In this document: in pieces, positions 35,438 through 44,082 of the stretch
Position numbering within the stretch: position 1 is the first letter of the stretch
Layout of the letters: every line of letters begins with the position of its first letter
Assembly: GCA_964484935.1 (NCBI GenBank)
Contig: CAZAFW010000001.1
Coordinates: forward strand, 1-64,000
Reading direction: 5' to 3'
Length of the DNA: 64,000 bases
Source of the DNA: BM714 sp964484935
GTDB taxonomy: Bacteria; Bacillota; Clostridia; Peptostreptococcales; BM714
Notes under the pieces: generated by a model
Told to the model about the DNA's origin: nothing
Seen by the model: the letters and a program-made list of their open reading frames with translations, nothing else
Databases searched by the model: none
Position numbers and translations under genes: made by a program

Positions 35438-37303
35438 ATGCGAACAATAAAAAAACTTGACAACGCTCTTATTTCAAAAATAGCCGCAGGAGAAGTAGTT
35501 GAAAATCCCGCTTCCGTGGTAAAGGAGCTGCTTGAAAATTCTATCGATTCCGGAGCCAGTTCAATAACCGTTGAAATCGAAAAAGCCGGCAAGAAACTTA
35601 TCCGCGTCACAGACAACGGATCGGGAATACCCGGTTCCGAATTGCATTTGGCTTTTGAACGGCATGCAACAAGCAAGCTATACAGCGAAAAGGACCTTTT
35701 CCAGATAAAAAGCCTTGGATTCAGAGGAGAAGCCCTTGCCAGCATAGCTGCCGTGTCGGAATTGGAAATCACTACAAAAACGGATCAAAATGATTTGGGG
35801 AAACGGGCAACCATGAATAACGGGGGCTTAATCGATATATGCGATATTGGCAGTAAGACCGGGACAACAGTCGTATGCAGAAATTTGTTCAATAAAATTC
35901 CTGCAAGGCTCAACTTTCTAAAATCCAACACCATTGAAACAAACAGGATAATTGATGTGGTTAACCGGCTTGCTACCGCACAAAACCAAATTTCATTTAA
36001 ACTTATATCTGAAAAGAAACACTTATACACTACTCCCGGCAACATGAATTTATCAGATGCCGTTTACTCCATTCACGGAAAAGGAATAGCCGGCAATCTT
36101 GCCCGCGTTGACTATTTCCACCAAAATATGCATCTTCACGGATTGGTGTCCAATCTTCAAAACAGTCACTCAAACCGAAGCATGCAATCTTTTTATGTAA
36201 ACGGAAGATGGATCAAAAGCCCCTTTTTATCTAAACTTTTAAATGGAGCTTTCTTTCACATTCTTGAAAAGAGAAGATATCCGGTATCCTTTCTTTTCAT
36301 TGACATCCATCCTTCCTCGATTGATATCAATATAAGTCCAAACAAGACCGAAATCAAATTCAAGGATGAAAAGTCTGTCTCCGATATTTTCAAGAGAGCA
36401 TTTTCAGAGCTTATGGAAAACTATTCATGGATACCTGAAGAAAAAATTCACCCAAAGCCAAATTCATTGAAAATTGAAATTCAAAATGAACAATCCATCC
36501 ATGAAAAGGCAACTTCCTATTTGGGATCTGAAGTAACCTTTGTCGAAACAAATGAAAACATTTCGCCCCTCCCCTTCAATCAAACAAAAGACGACGACTC
36601 TAAAGGCGGACACCAGTCTTCATTCGAAGCCCTATTGTCTAATATTTCCATTGAAGGAGAGCCCGTGCGAAAAGAGAAATACCCAATTGAAACTCAAATG
36701 GAAAGAAAAAAGGATTATTTCAAAAACCTCAAGCTCATAGGTCAAGTTTTTGATTCTTATATAATATGCGAAGACCCGGTTACAGCTGAAATGATACTCA
36801 TTGACCAGCATGCGGCACACGAAAAGATTATTTACGAATCATTCGTAAATCAGTTGAGTGACAAGGACATTCTTTCACAGGTTTTGCTTGAGCCTTTCGC
36901 TCTCAATATGCCGGAAACTGAAAAGAGGCTTTTGCTTGAATCGCAAAGCTCCCTGCACTCTTTGGGTTTTGCAATAGAGGATTTCGGTCCCAACATGCTT
37001 TTAGTACGAGAGGCTCCATCCATTTTTCCCATGCAGACATCAATATCATTCCTTGAGGAATTAAAGGACATGATTTTAAACACAGCGTCGGTCGACTCGA
37101 TGAAATCCGAGGAAATGATTTACTCGATTGCTGTAAAAGCCTGCCATTCAGCAATAAGGGCCAATGACAGCCTTGAGAAAATCGAACTTGAAGCCCTGCT
37201 TTCAAACATGGACGGTTTAATCAATCCATATACTTGCCCGCATGGACGCCCGACAATAGTCCGTATAGGCGTAGAGGAGATTGAAAAATATTTTAACAGA
37301 TAG
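35438..37303 (+). CDS. mutL: DNA mismatch repair endonuclease MutL
   Basis: 621 residues from the ATG at 35438 with AAAGGCGG upstream. GHKL ATPase motifs KIAAGEVVENP, NSIDSG, DNGSGIP and GFRGEALASI are present. The C-terminal endonuclease motif DQHAAHEKIIYE (from Asp456) and CPHGRP (from Cys600) show it is a nicking-type MutL, in accord with the lack of MutH in Firmicutes. Confidence 0.96.
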   Translation: MRTIKKLDNALISKIAAGEVVENPASVVKELLENSIDSGASSITVEIEKAGKKLIRVTDNGSGIPGSELHLAFERHATSKLYSEKDLFQIKSLGFRGEALASIAAVSELEITTKTDQNDLGKRATMNNGGLIDICDIGSKTGTTVVCRNLFNKIPARLNFLKSNTIETNRIIDVVNRLATAQNQISFKLISEKKHLYTTPGNMNLSDAVYSIHGKGIAGNLARVDYFHQNMHLHGLVSNLQNSHSNRSMQSFYVNGRWIKSPFLSKLLNGAFFHILEKRRYPVSFLFIDIHPSSIDINISPNKTEIKFKDEKSVSDIFKRAFSELMENYSWIPEEKIHPKPNSLKIEIQNEQSIHEKATSYLGSEVTFVETNENISPLPFNQTKDDDSKGGHQSSFEALLSNISIEGEPVRKEKYPIETQMERKKDYFKNLKLIGQVFDSYIICEDPVTAEMILIDQHAAHEKIIYESFVNQLSDKDILSQVLLEPFALNMPETEKRLLLESQSSLHSLGFAIEDFGPNMLLVREAPSIFPMQTSISFLEELKDMILNTASVDSMKSEEMIYSIAVKACHSAIRANDSLEKIELEALLSNMDGLINPYTCPHGRPTIVRIGVEEIEKYFNR

Positions 37304-37326
37304 ATTTATCGGAATGGGGTATACCA

Positions 37327-38268
37327 ATGAATAAGATTATAATCGTGGCAGGTCCTACGGCAGTTGGCAAAACCGAGTGCGCAATCGAGTTGGCTGAAGA
37401 TTTAAAGACCGAGATTGTATCCGCCGATTCAATGCAAATATACAAATATATGGATATCGGCACAGCAAAGCCAACCTCGGAAGAATTGTCAAGAGTAAGA
37501 CATCATATGATAGATGTCGCGAATCCACTCGACAACAATTATTCTGTTGCAGTTTACAAGCGGCAGGCAGAAGAAGTCATTCGAATGCTTCATGGACAAG
37601 GTAAAATACCTATAATTTCAGGCGGTACCGGCCTTTACCTCAGTTCAATACTTTACGACATGGATTTTTCGAATGCGACATATGATCCAGAATACAGGAG
37701 CATGCTTCAAAAGTTGTCAAAAGAAAAAGGGAACGCATATCTTTACAATCAATTGAAATCAGTAGATTCCGATTCTGCGGATATTATTCATCCCAACAAT
37801 GTCAAAAGGGTCATAAGGGCTCTTGAAGTTCATCACGCTACCGGATTGCCCATAAAAAAATTTGCATCAGCTTTGAATCCCACACCAAAATACGAAACAT
37901 TATTTTTTCGTTTGCATAGAGAAAGAACTCTGTTGTATGATAGAATCAACTTGAGAGTTGAAGGAATGCTCGAGGCAGGATTGATTGATGAAGTGGTCAA
38001 ATTGACCCAAATGGGCCTCACAGAAAAGCATATGGCAATGAAAGGAATCGGATACAAAGAAGTTCTTGAGCATTTGTCCGGAATAACGGGTATAGATGAA
38101 ATGAAATATAAAATCAAACTCAACTCAAGACATTACGCAAAGCGCCAGATGACATGGTTCAGAAGATATAATGAAGCCATTCAAATCGAGATGGAAGCCT
38201 CAAAGACTTCAAATATGAATAAATTATTGGCAATAACAAACAAATTCATCATAAATAACATTATCTAA
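37327..38268 (+). CDS. miaA: tRNA dimethylallyltransferase
   Basis: 313 residues. P-loop AGPTAVGKTE, SADSMQIYKYMDIGTAKP, GGTGLYLSSIL and the substrate segment YAKRQMTWFR are the MiaA motifs. It transfers a dimethylallyl group (product of the MEP pathway also encoded here) to A37 of tRNAs. Confidence 0.96.
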   Translation: MNKIIIVAGPTAVGKTECAIELAEDLKTEIVSADSMQIYKYMDIGTAKPTSEELSRVRHHMIDVANPLDNNYSVAVYKRQAEEVIRMLHGQGKIPIISGGTGLYLSSILYDMDFSNATYDPEYRSMLQKLSKEKGNAYLYNQLKSVDSDSADIIHPNNVKRVIRALEVHHATGLPIKKFASALNPTPKYETLFFRLHRERTLLYDRINLRVEGMLEAGLIDEVVKLTQMGLTEKHMAMKGIGYKEVLEHLSGITGIDEMKYKIKLNSRHYAKRQMTWFRRYNEAIQIEMEASKTSNMNKLLAITNKFIINNII

Positions 38269-38286
38269 AGGGGGATATGAATCATT

Positions 38287-38535
38287 ATGAAAAATGTTCT
38301 AAACTTGCAGGATATAATACTCAATCAGACCAGAAAAGACAAAACTCTTCTTACGATTTTTCTTACAAATGGTTTTCAGTTGAAAGGCTATGTCAAGGGA
38401 TTCGACCTGTACACAATTGTCATTGAAAACGATGGAAGCCAGCAAATGATTTACAAGCATGCGATTTCAACGATAATTCCTTCAAAACGTATTAACTTGA
38501 ACCAATTCATAAATACGGATTCGGATGAAGAATAG
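38287..38535 (+). CDS. hfq: RNA chaperone Hfq
   Basis: 82 residues. Sm1 motif LTNGFQLKGYVKGFDLYTIVIE and the Hfq-specific Sm2 motif IYKHAIST are present. It forms a hexameric ring binding sRNAs and mRNAs. The miaA-hfq pair is conserved across bacteria. GGGGGA precedes the start. Confidence 0.95.
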   Translation: MKNVLNLQDIILNQTRKDKTLLTIFLTNGFQLKGYVKGFDLYTIVIENDGSQQMIYKHAISTIIPSKRINLNQFINTDSDEE

Positions 38536-38610
38536 GGATTTTTCCCAATTTGTAATCCTTTCCCTTTAAAATTAGCAATAGTCATACATAATGCTGATTG
38601 GAGAATATTC

Positions 38611-38697
38611 ATGACGGTTAAAATCAATGCGAGACCTGTGGTGGAATTTTCCAGTCCGAACGGCTTAAATGCCGTTCATTTTTTTGAAAGCGGGTGA
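38611..38697 (+). CDS. Possible 28-codon leader ORF between hfq and the ynbB-like gene
   Basis: ATG at 38611 is preceded by GGAGAATATTC. The frame encodes 28 residues (MTVKINARPVVEFSSPNGLN and eight more) and ends with TGA at 38695, just before the next gene. Its 3' third runs through a terminator-like hairpin (38658-38685), so it may be a leader peptide or chance reading of an RNA structure. No relative is recognised. Confidence 0.25.
   Translation: MTVKINARPVVEFSSPNGLNAVHFFESG
38658..38685 (+). terminator. Terminator-like hairpin before the ynbB-like gene
   Basis: GAACGGC (38658-38664), TTAAAT loop, GCCGTTC (38671-38677), then A and seven T. It is only 18 nt from the start of the next gene, so either the next gene is read through or the hairpin is conditional. 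Confidence 0.6.
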
Positions 38698-38703
38698 AAA
38701 AGA

Positions 38704-39993
38704 GTGAAAAGAACAGAAATGCCATCCGAAACGCTTTTCGGGATAGGGGAAGATGTTCTTAAATTTATTAAAAAGTGCGAAAAAGAAATCCAGGGGCATT
38801 TTGAAGCACTTGCCGACACGAGGGCCTACAATCAATACAAGGTTTTAAAAGCTATGCAAAAAAATCGTCTTAGCGACACTGATTTCAACTGGAACAGCGG
38901 GTACGGCTACAACGAAAGCGGAAGAGATACTCTTGAAAAAATATATTCAGATGTTTTCGGTACAGAAGACGCTATAGTGAGGCCGATAATCGTCAACGGG
39001 ACCCATGCCATTTCCCTCTGCCTAAGCGGAACACTCCGTCCCGGCGACGAAATTCTTTCTGTAAGCGGTGCTCCTTATGACACTATCAGGACTCTTATTG
39101 GAATAAACGGTCCCAAAACATCCACTCTTTCAGAAATAGGAATACTTTACAAGCAGGTTGAATTGACCAAGTCAGGCGATTTCGACTATGATTCGATATT
39201 GCAAGAGCTGAAATCAAAACCCAAAATGGTTTACGTCCAACGTTCAACGGGATACGAATGGCGCAAGGCCATAAGCATAGACAAAATGCGGATTCTTGCG
39301 GAATTAATTAAAAGCCAATCAAGTGAAACCATATTGATGGTTGACAATTGTTACGGTGAATTTCTGGAAAGGACAGAACCCACAGAAATCGGTTTCGATC
39401 TCGCAGCCGGCTCTCTCATAAAGAACCCGGGCGGAGGTTTGGCAATGACCGGCGGGTATATAGTCGGCAAAGGCAAATTGATCGAACTCATATCGCACAA
39501 AATGACTTCCCCTGGAATCGGGAAGGAATGCGGATTGTCCTTTGGAATGAACCGGCATTTTTTTCAAGGATTCTTCATGGCTCCGCATACTGTAACAGAA
39601 GCTTTGAAAGGAGCTCTGCTTTGCGCCTGCATGTTCGAAAAGCTCGGATTCGCCACATTTCCTGGCCTTGCGGATGAACGAAGCGATATAATACAAGCCG
39701 TCAAATTGAATTCAAAACAAGCTGTAATCTGTTTTTGTGAAGCAATACAAGCATCTTCGCCGGTGGATTCCCATGTGCGCCCGATTCCATGGGACATGCC
39801 CGGTTATGAAACACAAGTGATTATGGCTGCAGGAACTTTCATACAAGGCTCCTCTATAGAGCTTAGTGCGGATTCTCCATTGACGGCACCATATATAGCC
39901 TATTTCCAAGGCGGCTTGACATACGACCACGCAAGAATAGGTCTTATGAAAGCTTTGCAGAATCTTATTGACCAAAAGCACCTTTCGATTTGA
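38704..39993 (+). CDS. Methionine gamma-lyase-like PLP protein (YnbB/aluminium-resistance family)
   Basis: 429 residues with GTG start. PLP fold type I; the cofactor lysine is in GSLIKNPGGGLAMTGGYI and the family-specific FNWNSGYGYNESGRDTLEKI and IVNGTHAISLCLSGTL are visible. Orthologues (YnbB) sit near hfq in many Firmicutes; the family is called methionine gamma-lyase or aluminium resistance protein, but the natural substrate is not firmly known. Ends at a perfect terminator. Confidence 0.82.
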   Translation: MKRTEMPSETLFGIGEDVLKFIKKCEKEIQGHFEALADTRAYNQYKVLKAMQKNRLSDTDFNWNSGYGYNESGRDTLEKIYSDVFGTEDAIVRPIIVNGTHAISLCLSGTLRPGDEILSVSGAPYDTIRTLIGINGPKTSTLSEIGILYKQVELTKSGDFDYDSILQELKSKPKMVYVQRSTGYEWRKAISIDKMRILAELIKSQSSETILMVDNCYGEFLERTEPTEIGFDLAAGSLIKNPGGGLAMTGGYIVGKGKLIELISHKMTSPGIGKECGLSFGMNRHFFQGFFMAPHTVTEALKGALLCACMFEKLGFATFPGLADERSDIIQAVKLNSKQAVICFCEAIQASSPVDSHVRPIPWDMPGYETQVIMAAGTFIQGSSIELSADSPLTAPYIAYFQGGLTYDHARIGLMKALQNLIDQKHLSI

Positions 39994-40010
39994 CAAAAAC
40001 CCATATAAAT

Positions 40011-40050
40011 AAAAGAGCCCTTGCGTCTTAAAACGCAAGGGCTCTTTTAT
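40011..40050. terminator. Bidirectional terminator between the ynbB-like gene and lexA
   Basis: AAAAGAGCCCTTGCGT (40011-40026) pairs perfectly over 16 bp with ACGCAAGGGCTCTTTT (40033-40048), loop CTTAAA. A/T-runs on both sides serve the convergent genes. Confidence 0.95.
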
Positions 40051-40065
40051 TTGCTTTTAATTTCA

Positions 40066-40689
40066 CTACATCAATCGAAAAACACCTTTTATCTTTCCAA
40101 GAACCATCAAGTCCTCTGTAACGATGATGGGGTTCATTGAGCTGTTTTCGGGTTGAAGACGTATATGGTCCTTTTCACGGTAAAAAGTTTTTACTGTTGC
40201 GGAATCGTCAATTAAGGCAACAACCATATCTCCGTTGTCTGCTTCCCTGGTCTGTTTGACAAGTACATAGTCGTGGTCATGTATTCCTGCTTCAATCATG
40301 CTGTCCCCGTTGACTTCAAGCATGAAATAATTTCCCTTTTCTACAAACTGCTCGGGTAGAGGAAAGTGCCAGTCTATATTTTCAACAGCCAGAATTGGCG
40401 TGCCGGCCGCAACCGAGCCTACAACTGGAACCATTACCACATTTTCTTTTTCCTTGCCATCGATGTTGAGCTTTTGTTCGTTCAATTCAATGGCTCTCGG
40501 CTTGGTGGCATCACGTTTTATATATCCCAAATCCTGGAGGGTCACCAAGTGATTATGGACAGAAGAAGTGGATTTCAATCCAACTGCCTTGCATATTTCC
40601 CTTACAGAGGGCGGATATCCTCTTTTTTTTACCTCTTCGAGTATAAATTCAATAATTTTTACTTGCTTGCCTGTCAAATCCTCATACAT
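40066..40689 (-). CDS. lexA: LexA repressor
   Basis: 207 residues from the ATG at 40689, which has GGAGGTG 10 nt upstream; a TTG at 40713 would put the ribosome site inside the gene. N-terminal winged helix (SVREICKAVGLKSTSSVHNHL), self-cleavage bond Ala95-Gly96 (GSVAAGTPI), catalytic Ser130 (VNGDSMIEAG) and Lys167. It represses SOS genes by binding the operators at 40755-40768 and 47542-47555. Confidence 0.96.
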   Translation of the reverse strand: MYEDLTGKQVKIIEFILEEVKKRGYPPSVREICKAVGLKSTSSVHNHLVTLQDLGYIKRDATKPRAIELNEQKLNIDGKEKENVVMVPVVGSVAAGTPILAVENIDWHFPLPEQFVEKGNYFMLEVNGDSMIEAGIHDHDYVLVKQTREADNGDMVVALIDDSATVKTFYREKDHIRLQPENSSMNPIIVTEDLMVLGKIKGVFRLM

Positions 40690-40727
40690 AGATTTTCGCA
40701 CCTCCGTTTGCAATTTTTACTTGATTG

Positions 40728-40757
40728 ATTATATCATAAAATTACACACCGATGCAA
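40728..40757 (-). promoter_or_regulatory. lexA promoter
   Basis: On the minus strand TTGCAT (40757-40752), 18-bp spacer, TATAAT (40733-40728). The -35 overlaps the SOS operator, as expected for autorepression. Confidence 0.75.
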
Positions 40758-40768
40758 ACATAGGTTCG
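40755..40768 (-). promoter_or_regulatory. LexA (SOS) operator of lexA
   Basis: Minus-strand CGAACCTATGTTTG matches the Firmicutes SOS box (GAAC-N4-GTTY). It lies over the -35 element of lexA and begins 2 nt after the stop codon of the tyrosine recombinase. Confidence 0.8.
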
Positions 40769-40769
40769 A

Positions 40770-41882
40770 TTAATCATCTTCAAGCCATTCAAATTTTTTT
40801 ATTATCTCGCGCTTCTGATCCTTTTTATGGGCAGAATACAATTGAGTTGTTGTCACGTTGTCATGATCGAGAAGATTTTTAACTTCATATATTGAAGCTC
40901 CCATCTCAATAAGCGATGTCGCCGCGGTAGCTCTGAGCTTATGCGGGCTGTAACCGTTTTCCTTCGTCGTACCCAATGCAATTGCAGTGTATTTCTTTAC
41001 AATGTCTCTTATGGCCCTTTGTGTAAGCCGCTTCTTCTGCATTGAAAGAAGAAGCGCATCCTCTCCCTTGGGAGAATATGCCTTCCTTTCAATTTCTATA
41101 TAATTTTTCAGTGCTCTCTCGACTGATTTATTCAAAGGCATTGCAGATTCCTTGCCCCTTTTCCTGTAAACTAGGAATTCACCGCGGCTTATGTTGAACG
41201 ACGAAACGTTCAGTTGTTGAAGCTCCCTGAGTCTCAAACCGTAAGTTGTGAACAAAATCAATATCAACATGTCCCTGTACTTTGTCTTTTCCCAATAAAT
41301 CCTTTCCTTGTCAGACAAGCCTTTTCCACTCGCAACGCAATCGAACATAATACGGGCCTCGTCGATATCAAGCCTTTTAATCGCATCAGGTTGCGGTTTT
41401 GGCAACTTTATAGGGTTGAAAGCATCAGTTATATTGCCTGGCATTATTTCTTCGCGATATAGGAATTTAAACAGCACGCTAAGCGATGATTTTTTCCTTG
41501 AAAGCGACCTGTTGTTGTTTTCCATGACTATCGGCTGATTTCCCTTTTCCAGCAAATAGCGCGAGCAATATCCGCCAAGGTACCTATTTACATCCTTTGC
41601 AGTTATTCGAATCATATGCTCAATGGGAATTTCGGCGATGGAAGAAGCATCCGAAAGATTGCTTTCGTTTATCATATAATTTAAAAAAAATTTAATGTCG
41701 TTCAAATAGGCAAGCCTGGTGGAAACTGCGACAGAACCTTTCAAGTATAGAAAAAAATCGTAAAGATAATCTGGAAGAAGCTTTTCGATTTCAAGGCATT
41801 CCTGAATCATGCCGTGTTCGTATGCGACTACATTGGTGGGTTTTGAGGATTTGTTGTGTATTTTAAGTTTCTTTTCATGCAT
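40770..41882 (-). CDS. Chromosomal tyrosine recombinase upstream of lexA
   Basis: 370 residues with all catalytic residues: Arg217 (TTYGLRLREL), Lys244, His314 and Arg317 (SPHKLRATAATSL), His340 (LLDHDNVTTTQLY) and Tyr349. The N-terminal part has a SAM-like domain (YLKGSVAVSTRLAYLNDI) and an extra ~40-residue leader. Lengths and motifs are closer to stand-alone clostridial recombinases next to lexA than to phage integrases; no att site, excisionase or phage gene is nearby. It has its own promoter and is not obviously under SOS control. Role unknown; possible XerC-like partner of the XerD at 15891. Confidence 0.82.
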   Translation of the reverse strand: MHEKKLKIHNKSSKPTNVVAYEHGMIQECLEIEKLLPDYLYDFFLYLKGSVAVSTRLAYLNDIKFFLNYMINESNLSDASSIAEIPIEHMIRITAKDVNRYLGGYCSRYLLEKGNQPIVMENNNRSLSRKKSSLSVLFKFLYREEIMPGNITDAFNPIKLPKPQPDAIKRLDIDEARIMFDCVASGKGLSDKERIYWEKTKYRDMLILILFTTYGLRLRELQQLNVSSFNISRGEFLVYRKRGKESAMPLNKSVERALKNYIEIERKAYSPKGEDALLLSMQKKRLTQRAIRDIVKKYTAIALGTTKENGYSPHKLRATAATSLIEMGASIYEVKNLLDHDNVTTTQLYSAHKKDQKREIIKKFEWLEDD

Positions 41883-41925
41883 AGTTTTTTCCCCCTTCTT
41901 AACTATTCCCTAAATATACATTTAA

Positions 41926-41954
41926 AGTATAGTTTATTTGAAAAGAAAATGCAA
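41926..41954 (-). promoter_or_regulatory. Promoter of the tyrosine recombinase
   Basis: Minus-strand TTGCAT (41954-41949), 17-bp spacer, TATACT (41931-41926), followed by a GGGGGA-type ribosome site. Confidence 0.65.
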
Positions 41955-41995
41955 GACAAATCATCCTGCATCATCTTTTTTCATTATAAAATAGA

Positions 41996-43429
41996 TTAGA
42001 CTTTCATTTCCACTTCTGTCTTGGCTAATTCTCCATAAGTTTTCTTGATCGGTTCGATGATTTTTCCAATAAAATCGTCTACCTGCTCGGGTGCGCGTCC
42101 TATATATAGATTCGGGTTCATCAAAAGTTTCAAGTCTTCAACATTCAGTTTGAAAGAGTCGTCTTCAGCAATTCTTTCAAGCAGATCATTCGGCTTGCCC
42201 AATTGTTTTACTTGCTTGGCCGCCTCAATAGAATGGACTCTTATTCTTTCATGAAGTTCCTGCCTGTCTCCGCCTTTTTTTACCGCGGCCATCAATATGT
42301 TTTCAGTCATCATGAAAGGCAGCTCTTTTTCTATATCTGACTTTATGACATTTTCATTGACGACAAGTCCCCTGCTTATGTTTGATGCAATGTCCAATAT
42401 GGCATCTGTTGCCATGAATGTTTCCGGAATTACAATTCTTCTATTGGCCGAATCATCCAATGTCCTTTCGAACCATTGTGTCGAGACCGTATCCGATGCG
42501 TTCCCCAAATTGTTCATGATGTAACGTGAAAGGGAAGCAATTCGTTCACTTCTCATCGGATTGCGCTTATATGCCATTGCAGATGAACCAATTTGATTTT
42601 TTGCAAACGGTTCTTCTATTTCTTTAAGATTTTGAAGCAGCCTGATATCGTTTGTCATTTTATGGAGTGTTTGTGCTATTCCGCTGAGCACCGAAAGTAT
42701 CTTGAAATCAAATTTTCTAGAATACGTCTGGCCCGCAACATCGAATACATGCTTGAATCCGATTTTTTCTGCGACTTTCGATTCCAGCTCAACTACCTTG
42801 CCATGATCTCCGTTGAATAATTCCAAATAGCTTGCCTGAGTGCCTGTAGTTCCTTTCACGCCCCTTATCTTATAGTTTTCCATAAGATGTTCCAAATCAA
42901 AAAGATCCATATGCAGATCCTGAATCCAAAGTGTCGCCCTTTTCCCTACTGTCGTAAGCTGGGCGGGCTGGTAATGTGTGTATCCAAGGGTCGCTTGTGC
43001 TTTGTGCTCTACGGCAAATTCCGAAAGGTGTATAATAAGCACAGCAAGCTTCTTCCTTATTGTTTCAAGGGCTTGATAGTATACTACAAGATCAGTGTTG
43101 TCTCCCACAAAAGCACTTGTAGCTCCAAGATGCATTACCGCCTTGGCTTTCGGACATGCCTCTCCGAATGTCAATACATGTGACATTACATCGTGTCGCG
43201 TCTTCTTTTCATATTCTTTAGCTTTTTCAAAATCAATTTCATCCGCACCGGCTTTCATTTCCGATATCTGTTCTTCACTAATGTTCAAACCAAGCTCCTT
43301 CTGGGATTCAGCCAAAGCTATCCATAAAGTCCTCCAGGTTCTGAATTTGTTGTATGGAGAAAATATTTTCTGCATTTCCACACTAGTGTATCTTTCTGTC
43401 AAAGGATTGCTGTATATCTCGTTCGACAT
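41996..43429 (-). CDS. purB: Adenylosuccinate lyase
   Basis: 477 residues of the fumarase/aspartase superfamily; LGATSAFVGDNTDLV, LGYTHYQPAQLTTVGKR and the signature SSAMAYKRNPMRSERI are clear. It acts twice in purine synthesis (SAICAR and adenylosuccinate cleavage). GGAGG ribosome site. The gene stands alone between a promoter and the recombinase. Confidence 0.95.
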   Translation of the reverse strand: MSNEIYSNPLTERYTSVEMQKIFSPYNKFRTWRTLWIALAESQKELGLNISEEQISEMKAGADEIDFEKAKEYEKKTRHDVMSHVLTFGEACPKAKAVMHLGATSAFVGDNTDLVVYYQALETIRKKLAVLIIHLSEFAVEHKAQATLGYTHYQPAQLTTVGKRATLWIQDLHMDLFDLEHLMENYKIRGVKGTTGTQASYLELFNGDHGKVVELESKVAEKIGFKHVFDVAGQTYSRKFDFKILSVLSGIAQTLHKMTNDIRLLQNLKEIEEPFAKNQIGSSAMAYKRNPMRSERIASLSRYIMNNLGNASDTVSTQWFERTLDDSANRRIVIPETFMATDAILDIASNISRGLVVNENVIKSDIEKELPFMMTENILMAAVKKGGDRQELHERIRVHSIEAAKQVKQLGKPNDLLERIAEDDSFKLNVEDLKLLMNPNLYIGRAPEQVDDFIGKIIEPIKKTYGELAKTEVEMKV

Positions 43430-43471
43430 AGTAATTCCTCCTATCTATCGCTGAATAACTGAACATATAAT

Positions 43472-43500
43472 ATTATATTATAGCGAACAATATTTATCAA
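43472..43500 (-). promoter_or_regulatory. purB promoter
   Basis: Minus-strand TTGATA (43500-43495), 17-bp spacer, TATAAT (43477-43472). No purine riboswitch or PurR box was recognised in the 70-nt leader. Confidence 0.7.
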
Positions 43501-43526
43501 TATATGTTTAATCTTCGGTTTTTGAA

Positions 43527-43561
43527 AACCAAAAATAAACCCGTCCAATTGACGGGTTTAT
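43527..43561 (-). terminator. Terminator after spoVS
   Basis: AAACCCGTC / GACGGGTTT stem with a CAATT-type loop (43537-43559), followed on the minus strand by TATTTTTGG. Confidence 0.85.
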
Positions 43562-43573
43562 TTTAATCAATTA

Positions 43574-43834
43574 TTATCTTGGGCTTATAATCAGCTTGAT
43601 TGCGGTTCTCTCTTCCCCTTCTATTTCAATATCTGTGAAAGCAGGAATACAAACCAAATCCATTCCGCTTGGTGCTACAAATCCTCTTGCTATCGCTACC
43701 GCTTTGACCGCTTGATTCAACGCACCGGCTCCAATTGCTTGAATTTCGGCATGTCCGTTTTCCCTCAAAACACCCGCAAGCGCACCTGCAACCGCATTTG
43801 GACTTGATTTAGCCGATACTTTTAAAACATCCAT
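43574..43834 (-). CDS. spoVS: Stage V sporulation protein S
   Basis: 86 residues, an Alba-like small protein, with the family's DVLKVSAKSSPNAVAGALAG and QAIGAGALNQAVKAVAIARG. In Bacillus it affects septation and spore coat/core maturation; it is also kept by some non-sporulators. AGGAGG site. Preceded by a promoter that resembles a SigH site. Confidence 0.95.
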   Translation of the reverse strand: MDVLKVSAKSSPNAVAGALAGVLRENGHAEIQAIGAGALNQAVKAVAIARGFVAPSGMDLVCIPAFTDIEIEGEERTAIKLIISPR

Positions 43835-43915
43835 TAGTATGATTCCTCCTTTTGATTTTAATTATATCTCTTTCTACAATAAATTTACATATATTTCATA
43901 TTAATCCCTGTATTA

Positions 43916-43944
43916 GTATTCTACAGAATCCCTTGGAATCCTTT
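43916..43944 (-). promoter_or_regulatory. SigH-type promoter upstream of spoVS
   Basis: Minus strand: AAAGGATTC (43944-43936), 11-bp spacer, GTAGAATAC (43924-43916), which follows the SigH pattern RNAGGAWWW-N11-12-RNNGAATWW with few deviations. spoVS of Bacillus is SigH-dependent. A weaker TATAAT lies closer to the gene. Confidence 0.5.
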
Positions 43945-43996
43945 TTTAACAGCAAAATAATTTAATGACGCCGTATTTTTTAGAAGATATGCTTTA

Positions 43997-44066
43997 TGTA
44001 TTAAAACACCTCCAAAGAGGAATCGTCAATCAGTTTGATTGTCGCATCCTCTTTGGAGGTGTCCAT
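43997..44066 (-). terminator. Terminator of rny with a compound hairpin
   Basis: ACACCTCCAAAGAGGA (44006-44021) pairs perfectly over 16 bp with TCCTCTTTGGAGGTGT (44047-44062); inside is a second small stem CAATCA/TGATTG. The minus-strand 3' side runs into TTTTAATA. Confidence 0.9.
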
Positions 44067-44082
44067 TTTAAAAATAATTATT

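Noticed and set aside
40770..41882. Phage integrase
   Set aside because: No attachment site, excisionase or phage genes; neighbours are core genes (lexA, purB).
43430..43500. Purine riboswitch in the purB leader
   Set aside because: The ~40-60-nt AT-rich leader is too short and shows no purine-aptamer stems.
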